DNA of 64,000 nt from Methyloceanibacter stevinii (GTDB lineage Bacteria > Pseudomonadota > Alphaproteobacteria > Rhizobiales > Methyloligellaceae), in assembly GCF_001723355.1 (NCBI RefSeq), contig NZ_LPWE01000012.1, positions 310,001-374,000 of the forward strand, read 5' to 3'. A program made the position numbers and the translations under genes. This document shows, piece after piece, positions 36,925-47,230 of the stretch (the stretch's first letter is position 1; every line of letters begins with the position of its first letter). Below the pieces are notes generated by a model. That model saw only the letters and a list, made by a program, of their open reading frames with translations, made no database searches and was not told the origin of the DNA.

Positions 36925-37695
36925 ATGGCCGATTTCGAGAAGATCGCCTTCGTAGCCAGCGAGACGCGCGATGCGGAAGACGCATACGCCGCGCTCGTGA
37001 AGCGCTATGGCAACGTGCCACCCAAGGAGGCGGATGCGATCGTCGCGCTCGGCGGCGATGGTCTGATGCTTCAGACCATGCACGACCACCTCCACAGCAG
37101 CATCCCGATCTACGGTATGAACCGGGGCTCGGTGGGCTTTCTGCTCAACGACTACAAGGAGAACCGGCTCAAGGAGCGTTTGGCCGCGGCGGAGATCACC
37201 GTCATCCATCCGTTGCGGATGGTCGTCCGCGACCGGAATGGGGACACCCACGAGGCCCTTGCGATCAATGAAGTGTCGCTGTTCCGGCAGATCCACCAAG
37301 CGGCCAAGCTCAAAATCGGCGTCGATGAGACCACGCGGCTGGGCGAGCTGATTTGCGACGGCGTACTCGTGTCCACGCCAGCCGGCAGCACGGCCTACAA
37401 TCTGTCGGCTCACGGCCCCATTCTGCCGATCACGGCGCCGCTATTGGCCTTAACGCCGATCAGCCCGTTCCGGCCCCGGCGGTGGCGCGGCGCGCTCCTG
37501 CCCAACGATGCGCGTGTCCTGATCGAGGTTCTCGAACCCGAGAAGCGCCCGGTCAGCGCGGTGGCCGATCACACCGAATTCAGGAACGTGGTAGCGGTGG
37601 AAATCGCCGAAGCGAGCGCGGTCGACATCTTCATGATGTTCGATCCCGGCCATACTCTCGCCGAGCGCATCCTCGCCGAACAATTCGATTACTGA
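36925..37695 (+). CDS. nadK: NAD kinase
   Basis: A 256-residue NAD kinase that makes NADP+ from NAD+ and ATP. The ATP/NAD motif [12 protein letters not shown] (GGDG) is present, with [21 protein letters not shown] and SGDG-like [25 protein letters not shown]. Length is short but typical of Hyphomicrobiales forms. ATG 36925. It converges with the flavin reductase gene, whose stop it overlaps by 7 bp. Confidence 0.93.
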   Translation: MADFEKIAFVASETRDAEDAYAALVKRYGNVPPKEADAIVALGGDGLMLQTMHDHLHSSIPIYGMNRGSVGFLLNDYKENRLKERLAAAEITVIHPLRMVVRDRNGDTHEALAINEVSLFRQIHQAAKLKIGVDETTRLGELICDGVLVSTPAGSTAYNLSAHGPILPITAPLLALTPISPFRPRRWRGALLPNDARVLIEVLEPEKRPVSAVADHTEFRNVVAVEIAEASAVDIFMMFDPGHTLAERILAEQFDY

Positions 37696-38288
37696 GAGCC
37701 GCCGAGCTCGAAGACCTCGTCGATCACCGCGTAGTCCTGATAGCCCAGCCGGGCGATCGGCCGAAGCTTCGTGACGTCGACCCGTCCGTCGACCAGCGCG
37801 GCGTCGTCGATGTGGATGCCCACGACCTGGCCCAACACGATCGCGTGGTTGCCGGGACCTCCATCCGCGCCCGGAAGGTCGATCGTCCGCCAGTATTTGC
37901 ATTCGAAGGCAACCGGCGATTCCGCCACCCGGGGCGGCGCGACGATGGTGGACGGCGCAGGGCTGAGGCCCGCCAACACCATCTCGTCCACGTGGGGTTC
38001 CACATGCTTCGACGTACGGTTCATGGCCTCGCGCAGATCGTAGGTCGCCAGCGAGCAGACGAACTCGCCCGTCTCCTCCGCATTCCGCAGACTGTCCTTA
38101 CGGCCCCCCGACGAAAACATCACGAAATGCGGATTGGTCGAGACAGCATTGAAGAAGCTGTAGGGCGCGAGATTCACCACCCCCTCCGCGTCCAGCGTGG
38201 AGATCCACCCAATCGGCCGCGGGCTGACCAGCGCCATGAAGGGGTCGCGGGTAAGACCGTGGGAATTGGAGACTGCGTCGTAGAACAT
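37689..38288 (-). CDS. flavin reductase-like domain protein
   Basis: A 199-residue protein of the flavin reductase/DIM6-NTAB type, an FMN-binding split barrel. Motifs: [31 protein letters not shown] near the start, then [18 protein letters not shown], and [15 protein letters not shown]. Such proteins reduce free flavin with NAD(P)H or act as FMN-linked oxidoreductases. Start ATG 38288 follows a GTAGGC-like ribosome site; the longer frame overlaps the nitroreductase gene. It is on the same strand as the nitroreductase with a short gap, so they may be a redox pair. Confidence 0.85.
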   Translation of the reverse strand: MFYDAVSNSHGLTRDPFMALVSPRPIGWISTLDAEGVVNLAPYSFFNAVSTNPHFVMFSSGGRKDSLRNAEETGEFVCSLATYDLREAMNRTSKHVEPHVDEMVLAGLSPAPSTIVAPPRVAESPVAFECKYWRTIDLPGADGGPGNHAIVLGQVVGIHIDDAALVDGRVDVTKLRPIARLGYQDYAVIDEVFELGGSQ

Positions 38289-38319
38289 GGTGCCTACCGT
38301 AAGGCCCGTCCAAGCCAAT

Positions 38320-38901
38320 TCAACATCGATCAGGCAGCCACACCGATACGATCTCGTCCAGCGCCGGACGCGGCCTCTCGTCGGGCTTGCCTTCTGCCGT
38401 GCCGATATAGACGAAGCCCGCGACCTTCTCGTTCTCCTCCAGGCCAAGCGCCTGGCGTACGCCGGCGCTATAGGCGCACCATTCGGTCACCCAGTTGACC
38501 CCGAAGCCGAGCGCGCTGGCGGCCACGACCAGATTCTGACAGGCGGCACCGGCCGAGAGGACTTGCTCCCACTCCGGCACCGGCGACGGAGACGTGACGC
38601 GGGACACCACGGCAATCACCAGCGGAGCGCGCAGGAACCGCTTCGCCTCCATCTCCAGGCGAACGGCGCTCGAGGCCGGCTCTTCTGCACGGCAGATCTC
38701 GGCCAACGCGCCTCCGAAGGCCTCCCTGGCATCGCCTTGAAAGAGGATAAAACGCCAGGGCGCCAGCTTCTTGTGGTCCGGTACCCGGGCCGCAGCGGTC
38801 AGGATCTGGTCAAGCTGGGCCGAATCCGGACCAGGTTCACCGAGGGCATTAGCCGATACGGAGCGGCGGGTCAGCAGATGTTCGATCGTAGGTTTCGACA
38901 T
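38320..38901 (-). CDS. nitroreductase-family protein
   Basis: A 193-residue FMN-dependent nitroreductase fold. Motifs: LLTRRSVSANALGEPGP at the start, VPDHKKLAPWRFILFQG, AGAACQNLVVAASALGFGVNWVTEW and KVAGFVYIGTAEGKPDERPRP. It resembles the YdjA-type group (minimal nitroreductase). The substrate is unknown. Start ATG 38901 is used; the ATG at 38910 is also possible. It lies 31 bp upstream of the flavin reductase gene. Confidence 0.85.
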   Translation of the reverse strand: MSKPTIEHLLTRRSVSANALGEPGPDSAQLDQILTAAARVPDHKKLAPWRFILFQGDAREAFGGALAEICRAEEPASSAVRLEMEAKRFLRAPLVIAVVSRVTSPSPVPEWEQVLSAGAACQNLVVAASALGFGVNWVTEWCAYSAGVRQALGLEENEKVAGFVYIGTAEGKPDERPRPALDEIVSVWLPDRC

Positions 38902-39094
38902 AATATGCACTGTATTGGCTAAGGGCCCGGTGCATATCGCGAAACGGCTGCGCTCACAATGGGGCTAATTGGACGACCGTATAGGGACGGTCTTCCAAAA
39001 ATCGGCCTCATTCCGCGTCAATTTACAGGAGTGGGGCGCCGACAAAGCCTATAGTGGGCCGGCGTAGGGAAGCGAAATCTGAAAGAGAATTGGT

Positions 39095-40905
39095 ATGCGG
39101 GGACAGGTCCTAGCGGCGCGAAGGCTTTTGCTTTTGCCCGTTCTTGTCTTCGGCGCCGTGCCAGCGGCGGCCGAGGAGCCTGCCGCGCCCGCTTCCCAAG
39201 CGCGCCCGTGATCGTCGTCGACGGCTCCCAGGGCATGACTGAGAAGGTCGGCGACAACGCAAAAATCGACGGCGTCACCGGCGTGTTGTCCAAGGCAATC
39301 GCCACCCAAGGCGAGAAGAGAGCCCTCGGGCTTGTCGCCTTCGGCCATCGCGAGGCTTCGAGCTGCACCGATATCGAAGCCCTCGCCAAGCCCGGCGAGT
39401 TGAAGGCCGCGACGGCCGACCCGCTGCTCGGCAAGATCACGCCGAAAGGCCAAGCGCCGGTCGCCGCTTCCATGGAGGAAGCCGCCAAGCTTGGACTTGA
39501 AGGACAACCGCTCAATATCGTTCTGATCGCCGGCGGTGCGGATACCTGCAAAGCAGACCCGTGCGCCATGGCACAGACGCTCAAGCAGCAGCAAAAGGAT
39601 CTGCGGATACACGTGGTGGGCTTGAGCACACAGCCGCAAGACCTCCAACCGCTCGCCTGCATGGCCAATGCAACCGGCGGAAAATTCGTCGCCGCGACAA
39701 ACGAGCAAGGATTCGAAGTCGCCCTCGGCGCCGTATTCGCCGCGATCGATGCCCCCGTCGCCGCACCGCCGCCCGCTCCCGTTGCGGCCGCACCCGCGGC
39801 GGCAATGCCGCCGAGGACATCGGCCGCACCTGCCAAATCACCCGGAAGCAGCGCCGGCAAGGCCACCCAGCCGAAGTCCAGCGACGTCAACACCGTCAAC
39901 ACGGCCGAGAGTATCATTGAGGTGCTGCCGCCTGCTCCCGTCCCGACACCGCCGGCCCAACCCGTGCCGGTCACGTTCCACGCGCTGGCGACGGAGGCCG
40001 GCCCGCGGCTGCGGTCGGGGCTCATCTGGAGAATCTTCCACGCCGAGGCCGAGGCCGAAGGCGGCTTCGAGCTCATCAGCACGCACCGCGAGGCCGCCCC
40101 GTCCATGACTTTGCTGCCGGGCGAGTATCTCGTGAACGCCGCCTACGGGCTTTCCAATCTGACCAAGAAGATCCGGGTCGAGGGCGGAGAGGAGAAGAAC
40201 GAAGCCTTCATTCTCAATACGGGCGGTCTGACGTTGAAGGCCGTGCTGGCCACCGGCGAAGACTGTCCGGATGGCGACGTCGATTTCGACATTCAATCGG
40301 ACGAGATAGATCAGTTCGGGAAGCGCGAAACGATCCTCGCCGACGCCTCACCGAACAAGGTCGTGCGCCTCAATGCCGGCGCCTATCACATCAATAGCCT
40401 GTACGGCGATGCGAACGCCAATGTCGGCGTCGACGTGACCGTCGAACCGGGACGCATCACGCAGGCGACCATCAAGCACACGGGCGCGAAGATCACCTTC
40501 CGCCTGGTTCAGAGCCGTGGCGGCGAAGCCCTGGCCGACACGGAGTGGCAAATCCTTACCTCCGCCGGCGACACCGTGAAGACAAACGTCGGCGCCCTGC
40601 CGACCCATATCCTCGCCGCCGGCACGTACGCGGTGATCGCAAAGCACGGCGAGAAATCCTACTCGCGCAAGTTCACCATCGAGCCGGGCAACGACAAACA
40701 GATCGAGGTGGCGATCGAGGACGGGCCCACGTCGGCGAAGGAGCTTCAGGTTCTGCTCGAGCCACCCGAAGCGCCGCGCCCCGGAACGAGTGGCTATGCC
40801 GGGCCGCCGCCGGCGGGCGCGTTTGGCGTCGACGGGTTTTCAAATCCCGCCGACCCCAATGGCCCGCTTCTCAATCCGGGTGCTCTGCTGCGGCCTTCGC
40901 GCTAG
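39095..40905 (+). CDS. exported von Willebrand A-domain protein (frameshifted near its start)
   Basis: About 603 residues. ATG 39095 opens a signal peptide (RLLLLPVLVFGAVPAAAEE). One missing base near 39198 is needed to reach the vWA domain, APVIVVDGSQGMTEKVG. The metal site (DGSQG, partial MIDAS) is followed by LGLVAFGHREASSCTDIE and NIVLIAGGADTCKADPCA. A Pro/Ala linker leads to a long beta-rich tail with repeated patterns (LLPGEYLVNAAYG, LNAGAYHINSLYG, LAAGTYAVIAKHG), like carboxypeptidase-regulatory repeats. It is probably a periplasmic or surface protein. Role unknown. It is divergent from the nitroreductase pair. Confidence 0.72.
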
Positions 40906-40929
40906 GACAGCCAAGACAGACGTCTTGGA

Positions 40930-42873
40930 CTAGGCTGCTTTCGCCGCGCCCGACGGTTTCGCGTCCGGCGGAACCGACTCGGCCGCGATCATCGCAACCG
41001 CATCCTCCAGGCTCATCACTTCCTGTTTCTGCGAACCGAGACGGCGCACGGAGACCGTGCCCTCCTCCGCCTCGCGCTTGCCGGCAACCAGGATGACCGG
41101 CACCTTGGCCACGGAGTGCTCGCGGACCTTGTAGTTGATCTTCTCGTTGCGAAGATCGGCGTCCGCGCGCAGACCCGCCGCCTTGAGCCGCTCCAGCACC
41201 GTTTGCGCATAGTCGTTCGCATCGGACACGATCGTCGCCACGACGGCCTGCACCGGCGAGAGCCAAAGCGGCAGATGTCCCGCATGGTGCTCGACGAGAA
41301 TGCCGGTGAAGCGCTCGAGCGATCCGAACATGGCGCGATGGATCATGACGGGGACCTTCTTCTCCCCGTCGGCGCCGATGTAATAGGCCCCAAGCCGCTC
41401 CGGCATGTTCAGATCGACTTGGACCGTTCCGCACTGCCAGTCGCGCCCGATGGCGTCGCGCAGCACGTATTCGAGCTTGGGTCCGTAGAAGGCTCCCTCG
41501 CCCGGGTTCAGCTCGTACGACAGGCCAGCGGCCTCCACCGCGCGCTTCAGCGCGGCCTCGGCCTTGTCCCAGACCTCATCCGCGCCGACGCGCTTCTCGG
41601 GACGGTCAGAAAACTTGATCCGCACGTCCTCGAAGCCGAAATCGCGATAGATCGACAGCACCTGCTCGTTGAGCTTCACGCACTCTTCTGTGATCTGATC
41701 TTCGGTGCAGAAGATATGCGCATCGTCCTGCGTGAAGTGCCGGACCCGCAACAGACCGTGCAACGCGCCCGAAGGCTCGTAGCGGTGAACCTTGCCGAAC
41801 TCGGCGATGCGCAACGGAAGGTCGCGATAGCTCTTGAGGCCGTTCTTGAATATCTGCACATGGCCGGGACAGTTCATGGGCTTGCAGCAGAACACGCGAT
41901 CGTCGGGCGTTTCGGCGATGTACATGTTCTCCTGGAACTTCTCCCAATGGCCCGACTGCTCCCAGAGCGTGCGTTCCATCATGTCGGGCGAGTTCACCTC
42001 GACATAGCCCCAGTCCTGCTGCCGCCGGCGCATATAGCCGATCAGAGCCTGGAACAGCGACCAGCCCTTGGCGTGCCAGAACACCGCGCCCGGCGCCTCT
42101 TCCTGGAAGTGGAACAGGTCCATCTCGCGGCCCAAGCGGCGATGGTCGCGCTTCTCGGCCTCCTCCAACTGGTGGAGATAGGCCTTGAGGTCGTCCTCGT
42201 TCGCCCAGGCGGTGCCGTAGATGCGCTGAAGCATCGGGTTGTTCGAGTCGCCGCGCCAGTAAGCGCCCGCGATCTTGAGCAGCTTGAAGCCTTTCCCGAT
42301 GCGGCCGGTCGTATCCATGTGCGGGCCGCGGCACAGGTCGAACCAGTCGCCCTGATGATAGATCTTGACGTCCTCGCCCTCGGGAATCGCGTCGACGAGC
42401 TCGACCTTGAAGTGCTCGCCCTTCTCGGCGAACACTTTCCTGGCCTTCTCACGGCTCCAAACCTCGACCGTGAACGGGTGATTGGAGGCGACGATCTGGG
42501 CCATCTTCTTCTCGATGACCGGCAGATCTTCCGGCGTGAAGGAATCCTCGCGGGCGAAGTCGTAATAGAAGCCGTTCTCGATCACCGGCCCGATCGTGAC
42601 TTGCGTGTCCGGATAGAGTGCCTGGACGGCTTCTGCCATGACATGCGCCGCGTCGTGACGGATCAGCGTCAGCGCCTCAGGATCGGTGCGCTTGACGATA
42701 CGGATGTCGCCATCGTTCTCGATCGGCTCGCCGAGGTCGCGGACGGCACCGTCGACCACGACCGCGACCGCGCTTTTCTCGAGTGATTTCGAGATCGAGG
42801 CGGCAACGTCGCGCCCCGTGACTCCGGATTCGAAGTCGCGTGCGGAACCATCGGGAAACTTTAGGGAAATCAT
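40930..42873 (-). CDS. thrS: threonyl-tRNA synthetase
   Basis: A 647-residue class II synthetase that charges tRNA-Thr. Domains in order: TGS (residues 1-60), editing domain with the [12 protein letters not shown] zinc/His motif, catalytic core with class II motifs ([44 protein letters not shown] with zinc ligands, [19 protein letters not shown]), and anticodon-binding domain ([21 protein letters not shown]). Start ATG 42873 with GAGAGGAGAG upstream; the frame is open further upstream but without signal. Normal length. yidD lies upstream. Confidence 0.96.
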   Translation of the reverse strand: MISLKFPDGSARDFESGVTGRDVAASISKSLEKSAVAVVVDGAVRDLGEPIENDGDIRIVKRTDPEALTLIRHDAAHVMAEAVQALYPDTQVTIGPVIENGFYYDFAREDSFTPEDLPVIEKKMAQIVASNHPFTVEVWSREKARKVFAEKGEHFKVELVDAIPEGEDVKIYHQGDWFDLCRGPHMDTTGRIGKGFKLLKIAGAYWRGDSNNPMLQRIYGTAWANEDDLKAYLHQLEEAEKRDHRRLGREMDLFHFQEEAPGAVFWHAKGWSLFQALIGYMRRRQQDWGYVEVNSPDMMERTLWEQSGHWEKFQENMYIAETPDDRVFCCKPMNCPGHVQIFKNGLKSYRDLPLRIAEFGKVHRYEPSGALHGLLRVRHFTQDDAHIFCTEDQITEECVKLNEQVLSIYRDFGFEDVRIKFSDRPEKRVGADEVWDKAEAALKRAVEAAGLSYELNPGEGAFYGPKLEYVLRDAIGRDWQCGTVQVDLNMPERLGAYYIGADGEKKVPVMIHRAMFGSLERFTGILVEHHAGHLPLWLSPVQAVVATIVSDANDYAQTVLERLKAAGLRADADLRNEKINYKVREHSVAKVPVILVAGKREAEEGTVSVRRLGSQKQEVMSLEDAVAMIAAESVPPDAKPSGAAKAA

Positions 42874-42940
42874 ATTTTCTCTCCTCTCAATCCTGCGTAC
42901 GAGCGCAGGTAAGATGGAATGGTTGGGTAGGCGGCGGGTT

Positions 42941-43312
42941 CTAACGGGAATCGCGGCCCAAGTCACCCGTATAGTCATCTGTATTTGGGTGCTCAGGCTT
43001 CAAATGCCAGCGGCCGTAGCGCCACGGGGCGAAAGGATGGCGTTCGGCGCGGATATCCGGCACCGGATCGTGCCCGTGGCTTCCCCAGGGATTACAGCGG
43101 CAAAGCCGCGCCAACGTCAGCCACCCCCCTATCCACGCGCCGTTCAGATCGATGGCTTCGCGCGCGTAGTCCGAGCACGTGGGAAGGTGGCGGCAATGAG
43201 CGCCGACCAGCGCGGAGAAGGTGTAGCGATAGGCCATGATCGGGGCGAGCATCACCGCCTTCGCGATCTGCCGCCCCCAGACCCGCGGGGCCGATGTCGA
43301 AGGCGGGCTCAT
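42941..43312 (-). CDS. yidD: membrane protein insertion efficiency factor YidD
   Basis: A 123-residue YidD family protein, which helps YidC/Oxa1-type membrane insertion. Motifs: [17 protein letters not shown] with the conserved cysteines, [25 protein letters not shown]. The N-terminal helix associates with the membrane ([19 protein letters not shown]). It overlaps the upstream cupin gene by 4 bp, so they are probably co-transcribed. The C-terminus is longer than the minimal 80-residue form. Confidence 0.92.
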   Translation of the reverse strand: MSPPSTSAPRVWGRQIAKAVMLAPIMAYRYTFSALVGAHCRHLPTCSDYAREAIDLNGAWIGGWLTLARLCRCNPWGSHGHDPVPDIRAERHPFAPWRYGRWHLKPEHPNTDDYTGDLGRDSR

Positions 43313-43788
43313 GGGATCGGCGTGCCGTCCTTGCGCGTGAACGCGAAACCGCCGCTTCCGTCACGCTGGGCTTTCATGTCGATGTCGCTGTAATACGCCG
43401 TCTCTTCGGGCGCCCGCGTCCCGACTTCGAGATAGGCGACCGGCGCATCGCTCCTATTCACCAAATGATGCCCATCCTGCAGGCCCGCAGGGAAGCCCGC
43501 CGCCATGCCCGCCTCCAGAGCAAACTCCCCCTCGTCGGTGATGAGCGTGGCCGTGCCTTCGAGGATGTAGATGAACTCGTCCTCGTTCTCATGCCAGTGG
43601 CGCTGGGACGACCAGGCGCCTGGAGCAAGCGTAACCAGGTTGACGCCGAACTGGTTCAGCCCAAGGGCGTTGCCAAGGGCCCGTTTCACCCGCCCGGCGA
43701 GCGGCTCGTCGAACGGAGCCGGGTAGATGCTGCCCGTTCGCGCCGCAACGGCCATCGCCTCGATCCTGGTGGGCGTCGTGTCGCTCAT
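43309..43788 (-). CDS. cupin domain protein
   Basis: A 159-residue single cupin. First motif: QRHWHENEDEFIYILEGTATLITDEGE, with the ligand set H-H-E; second motif: GLQDGHHLVNRSDAPVAYLEVG. A C-terminal tail contains [27 protein letters not shown], which is common in a group of Hyphomicrobiales cupins annotated as transcriptional or sugar-related. Start ATG 43788 with GAGG upstream. It overlaps yidD by 4 bp and lies 9 bp from the Fe-S scaffold gene; the three form an operon. Confidence 0.83.
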   Translation of the reverse strand: MSDTTPTRIEAMAVAARTGSIYPAPFDEPLAGRVKRALGNALGLNQFGVNLVTLAPGAWSSQRHWHENEDEFIYILEGTATLITDEGEFALEAGMAAGFPAGLQDGHHLVNRSDAPVAYLEVGTRAPEETAYYSDIDMKAQRDGSGGFAFTRKDGTPIP

Positions 43789-43797
43789 GTCCAAGCC

Positions 43798-44259
43798 TCA
43801 AACGGACGGCTGTTCGGCCGCGGCCCGCATAGCCTCGATCTGCGCGATCGCATCTTCGACCGCGTCGAAGACGAGAAGCGTCGACGGCTGACGGGCCTTG
43901 TAGCCGCGGACGGACTCCAGCAGCGCCAAGTCCTCCCACTTCCCGGTTGGCGGCTCGCCGCCTTGCTTCAGCATCGCGCGCATGGCGGCGCCGACCGCAC
44001 TCAACTCCGCGGCAGTGGACCCGACAATCTCGCGGCCCATCACGGAAGCGGCCGTTTGACCGAGGAGACACGCCCGAACGGTCTGCCCGTAATCGGTGAC
44101 GACATCGCCATCCATGACAAGGTCCACCTCGACGGTGCTGCCGCAAAGTTTCGAGTGTGCCCTCGCCGTCGCCTGCGGCGCAGTCAGGCGCTCGGTCCGG
44201 GGTATTGCCGCAGCCAGGGCAAGCAGTCGATCGCTGTAGATGTCCTCAGGCCGCGTCAT
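43798..44259 (-). CDS. iron-sulphur cluster assembly scaffold-like (IscU/NifU-type) protein
   Basis: A 153-residue protein of the IscU/NifU-N fold. Visible marks: AHSKLCGSTVEVDLVMDGDVVTDYGQTVRACLLGQTAASVM and GKWEDLALLESVRGYKARQPSTLLVFDAVEDAI, which align with the scaffold core. The cysteines are in LCGS and ACLLGQ. It may work as a cluster carrier or in tRNA/cofactor sulphur transfer. Start ATG 44259 is chosen for homology; the longer frame enters the folE-side intergenic region. It is divergent from folE. Confidence 0.8.
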   Translation of the reverse strand: MTRPEDIYSDRLLALAAAIPRTERLTAPQATARAHSKLCGSTVEVDLVMDGDVVTDYGQTVRACLLGQTAASVMGREIVGSTAAELSAVGAAMRAMLKQGGEPPTGKWEDLALLESVRGYKARQPSTLLVFDAVEDAIAQIEAMRAAAEQPSV

Positions 44260-44464
44260 GAAAGTCCTCTTCGAGAGTGCCGTTTGTGTAGTTCTGCTTC
44301 CCGCCTCGGGTTGCAGGCCGGTGATACGCACTATATATGCTCGGAGGAAATTATCTTCTACGCGCCCGTTGCCGCGCTGCCGCGCCTTGCGTCATTCGCC
44401 TTGCGGGATCTTTCTCTTTGAAAGAAAATCAAGCGCTTAGACAACCGGAAGGATCTGCCACGTC

Positions 44465-45127
44465 ATGGCTACAAAGTCCGACAGCCGCGCCGACACACGT
44501 CAAGGGCGGAAGCTCTACGCAGGCATCGAGATTGGCAAGGGACCGCAGATCACCCGTCCCTCTCGCGAGGAGGCCGAACGAGCCGTGCGGACCTTGATCG
44601 CCTATGCCGGTGACGATCCGGAGCGCGAGGGCCTACGCGATACGCCGAAGCGCGTTGTCGGGGCCTATGACGAGTTCTTCGCCGGTTACAAGGACGACCC
44701 GATCGAGGTCCTGTCGCGGACGTTCGACGACGTCGGCGGCTATGACGACATCGTCATGCTGCGCGATATCGAGCTGAACTCCCATTGCGAGCATCATATG
44801 GTCCCGTTCATCGGCAAGGCGCACATCGCCTATTTCCCGACCGACCGGGTTGTGGGCCTGTCCAAGCTTGCGCGCGTGGTCGAAGTTTTCGGCCGCCGCC
44901 TGCAGACGCAGGAGACCATGACGGCGCAGATCGCGGAGACGATCGATCGCGTCCTGAAGCCGAAGGGCGTCGCGGTGATGATCGAAGCCGTTCATCAGTG
45001 CATGTCGATGCGCGGCGTGCGGAAGCCGGGCGTCGCCACCATCACGACGCAGTTCACCGGCGTCTTCAAGGAAGACCCGACACAACAAGCCCGTTTCATG
45101 CAGTTGGCCATCGATCGCGGACGGTAG
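44465..45127 (+). CDS. folE: GTP cyclohydrolase I
   Basis: A 220-residue enzyme that converts GTP to dihydroneopterin triphosphate, the first step of folate synthesis. Zinc ligands and active-site residues are in [21 protein letters not shown] and in [13 protein letters not shown]. Further motifs: [16 protein letters not shown] and [13 protein letters not shown]. Length and order are normal, with a short N-terminal tail. It is followed by hisI on the same strand. Confidence 0.96.
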   Translation: MATKSDSRADTRQGRKLYAGIEIGKGPQITRPSREEAERAVRTLIAYAGDDPEREGLRDTPKRVVGAYDEFFAGYKDDPIEVLSRTFDDVGGYDDIVMLRDIELNSHCEHHMVPFIGKAHIAYFPTDRVVGLSKLARVVEVFGRRLQTQETMTAQIAETIDRVLKPKGVAVMIEAVHQCMSMRGVRKPGVATITTQFTGVFKEDPTQQARFMQLAIDRGR

Positions 45128-45164
45128 TCGAAGCGCGCGCCGGCCGCAGCAGAAAGACTTTGCG

Positions 45165-45641
45165 GTGATCGACGCTCAGAAATTCCCAACGATCAAGGAT
45201 AAGTCCGAGCTCGAGGAAGGCGACACGTTTGCGCCAGCCTTCGACGCCGACGGTCTCGTGCCGGCCATTGTGACGGCGGCCGAGACCGGCGAAGTCTTGA
45301 TGTTCGCCTATATGAACAACGAGGCCGTGGCCCGCACCATCGAGACCGGCGAAGCTCATTTCTGGTCCCGCTCGCGCAAGGCGCTGTGGCGCAAGGGTGA
45401 AACAAGCGGGAACACGCTCCGTATCGTCGAGATCCGCGTGGATTGCGATCAGGACGTGCTCTGGCTCAAGGCCGAGATGACCGGTGCCGGCGCGTGCTGC
45501 CACACAGGCCGTGTCTCATGCTTCTATCGCCGCGTCCCGTTCGGCAAAGAGGCCGGTCAGAAACTCGTCATGGTGCACACCGACCGTCACTTCGACCCGG
45601 CCGAGGTGTACGGCGCTGCCTCGCCCAAAACCAAACCTTAA
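45165..45641 (+). CDS. hisI: phosphoribosyl-AMP cyclohydrolase
   Basis: A 158-residue enzyme of histidine synthesis that opens the adenine ring of PR-AMP. Motifs: VLMFAYMNNEAVARTIETGEAHFWSRSRKALWRKGETSGN, VDCDQDVLWLKAEM and GACCHTGRVSCFYR, which carry the Zn and Mg ligands. GTG start 45165. It lies 37 bp after folE. It is the last normal gene before the decayed mobile segment. Confidence 0.95.
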   Translation: MIDAQKFPTIKDKSELEEGDTFAPAFDADGLVPAIVTAAETGEVLMFAYMNNEAVARTIETGEAHFWSRSRKALWRKGETSGNTLRIVEIRVDCDQDVLWLKAEMTGAGACCHTGRVSCFYRRVPFGKEAGQKLVMVHTDRHFDPAEVYGAASPKTKP

Positions 45642-45851
45642 ATACCCTGCGGTATCCTCCAAGTTGACTCGCGCCGCGACTTGCGGATCGAGACGCGTTG
45701 GCGCACGTCTTGCGGTAACGTCGTTGCAGCGTTGCGACGTGTCGATACGGGACCCATATCTCCCGCAAGTGCGCAACGCCTACTGTAGGCTGTTAAATAG
45801 CGCGCCCTATCAACATCTTAGCTTACTTTCGTACCCGCGCGCTGCCCATTA

Positions 45852-45869
45852 AGCTACCAGCCAGCTACC
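45852..45869 (+). repeat. AGCTACC pair, 11-bp period (copy 2)
   Basis: AGCTACC at 45852-45858 and 45863-45869, 11 bp apart, at the left side of the accessory segment. The preceding 45642-45851 stretch holds no gene, but has CTTGCGGTAACG at 45709-45720 and CATATCTCCCGCAAG near 45755-45769. Similar words recur at 49584-49618. Confidence 0.6.
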
Positions 45870-45881
45870 ACGAAAACTCAA

Positions 45882-46178
45882 TCAAAAACCGAACGGAACC
45901 ACCAAATTCGTCTTTCCACCGTAGGCGTTGAATCCGTTCTCTGATCGGATTCCATCGGAAAACGTTTCGCTATTCAAGAGCCAACCGTTACAGAATCGGA
46001 ACGTTACGCTGCCCTCGACCTAGCCTCTGAAGAGCGCGGATGAACCCAGCACGGCGCCAGTCCCCACATCAACCACTTCGCCGCCATCAAACTCCGAAAT
46101 CCCCTTGCTCACGGACGCGCCCTCATCACGCTGGCTCCGCCAGTACGACCACATCCGTCCGCACCATTCCCTCGGCAT
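45882..46178 (-). pseudogene. possible small gene broken by an in-frame TAG
   Basis: From ATG 46178, with GGAGG four bases upstream, a frame of 52 codons reads MPREWCGRMWSYWRS to SSALFRG, then TAG at 46020-46022. The same frame continues for 45 more codons (VEGSVTFRFCNGWLLNSETF ... NLVVPFGF) to a TGA at 45882. The two halves read like one protein of about 98 residues interrupted by a stop. No family recognised. It could also be chance in this AT-richer stretch. Confidence 0.3.
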
Positions 46179-46544
46179 GCGCCCTCCAATACCCGAAACG
46201 CTATTAGAGAAACCGTCGCAAGGTGGTACAGCCAATGGGGGCTAGACACAGCGATTCAGGAGCGGGCTTGGTTCTCACCCATTTGGTACACACCCTCGGC
46301 GGAGATTTTGGCGTTGGCGCGTGAGCAGGGCGTCGCGCCGCCCCAGCCAAAATATGCATCGCCGTCCCAGCAGTAGAAGCTACGAACGTCCGCTGTTGGC
46401 ACTTAAGAGACATCGATCCTCGGGCTGAGTATGTCGGCTTTAAGGGGTAAAGCGGACCTTTCAGATCCGCTCGATAATGTCGCCTAATGACCCAAAGCGG
46501 ACGTTGCGCGGCAGTTGGAATAGCCCAGGCGAGCGGCCTTTGAC

Positions 46545-46715
46545 GGCGTTGTCCTGCACGCTGCAAGGAACTCAAGAGCGAGCCTCGCCCTTCGCTGACG
46601 TTGCCCGCCTGGAGCGCAGTGACGAACGAGGGGACTTCTAGGTATGGGAGTGCTGGGTGATGCCGCTTGCGATCAGGCTGGCGTGGGAGCCCCTTGGAAA
46701 CTCCGTCAACCGGTT
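46545..46715 (-). pseudogene. decayed P4-type tyrosine integrase fragment
   Basis: On the minus strand one frame reads DRKRHHPALPYLEVPSFVTALQA, and the next frame continues RLALEFLAACRTT. In P4-like (DUF4102) integrases the same stretch reads HHPALPYxEVPxFMxxLR followed by ALEFLILTAARTGE. Start, catalytic Arg region and C-terminus cannot be found intact, and a frameshift splits the piece. It marks the 45.6-49.6 kb segment as a dead integrative element. The rest of 46179-46808 also holds AAAGCGGAC-type repeat words (near 46386, 46449 and 46494) and no intact gene. Confidence 0.65.
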
Positions 46716-46808
46716 TCACTCCCGAGCGCAAGCTGTTCGCGATCAAACGGCCGGCAACAAGCACCGCCGAGAGCGGGCAAACTAAAAATACGGGCTTCAG
46801 AAAAACAA

Positions 46809-47102
46809 TCAGCAGCGGCCAAGGACGCCAAACGAGCCCCAATTTTCTCGGACAGCAACAGTCTCACCTTTGGATTTCATGGTCGCAACCGTGCCGCGAG
46901 TATTCTTGTGTCCGTAAAATTGTGTGCCACATTTTATGACAGCCACGCAATTTGAGCCAATATCATTTTGACAGGTTTCAAATTTATTCCAAAGACCAAA
47001 GGTGTGTGAGCCACGAGCAAAATAGTAATTATATTCGGCGACTGCCGCTGTGCTCATGCCAAATATTCCTAGTGCAATTGTAAGTATGCCAACGAGCCTC
47101 AT
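46809..47102 (-). CDS. small exported hypothetical protein
   Basis: A 97-residue protein with a signal peptide (LVGILTIALGIFGMSTAAVA). The mature part has four cysteines (ETCQNDIGSNCVAVIKCG and a C-terminal GRC) and ends in RENWGSFGVLGRC, suggesting a small disulphide-bonded secreted or periplasmic protein. Start ATG 47102 with GGGAG about eight bases upstream. It is AT-richer than the surrounding chromosome and is divergent from the next exported protein gene. It lies on the decayed mobile segment. Family unknown. Confidence 0.65.
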   Translation of the reverse strand: MRLVGILTIALGIFGMSTAAVAEYNYYFARGSHTFGLWNKFETCQNDIGSNCVAVIKCGTQFYGHKNTRGTVATMKSKGETVAVRENWGSFGVLGRC

Positions 47103-47230
47103 ATTCCCATCTCCCAACCGTTCCATTATTTCATCTAATGCCGCTGGGATAAACTAGGGGTGTTCGCATTTCAATATCTGGTTGCAAGTTGCGACAGGAT
47201 TTCGCTGATTTTAATCAGAAAGGTCACGTG

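Noticed and set aside
46204-46842. A 212-codon minus-strand frame as a real protein
   Set aside because: It strings together an integrase fragment and repeat-derived sequence, has no ribosome site and no coherent domain.
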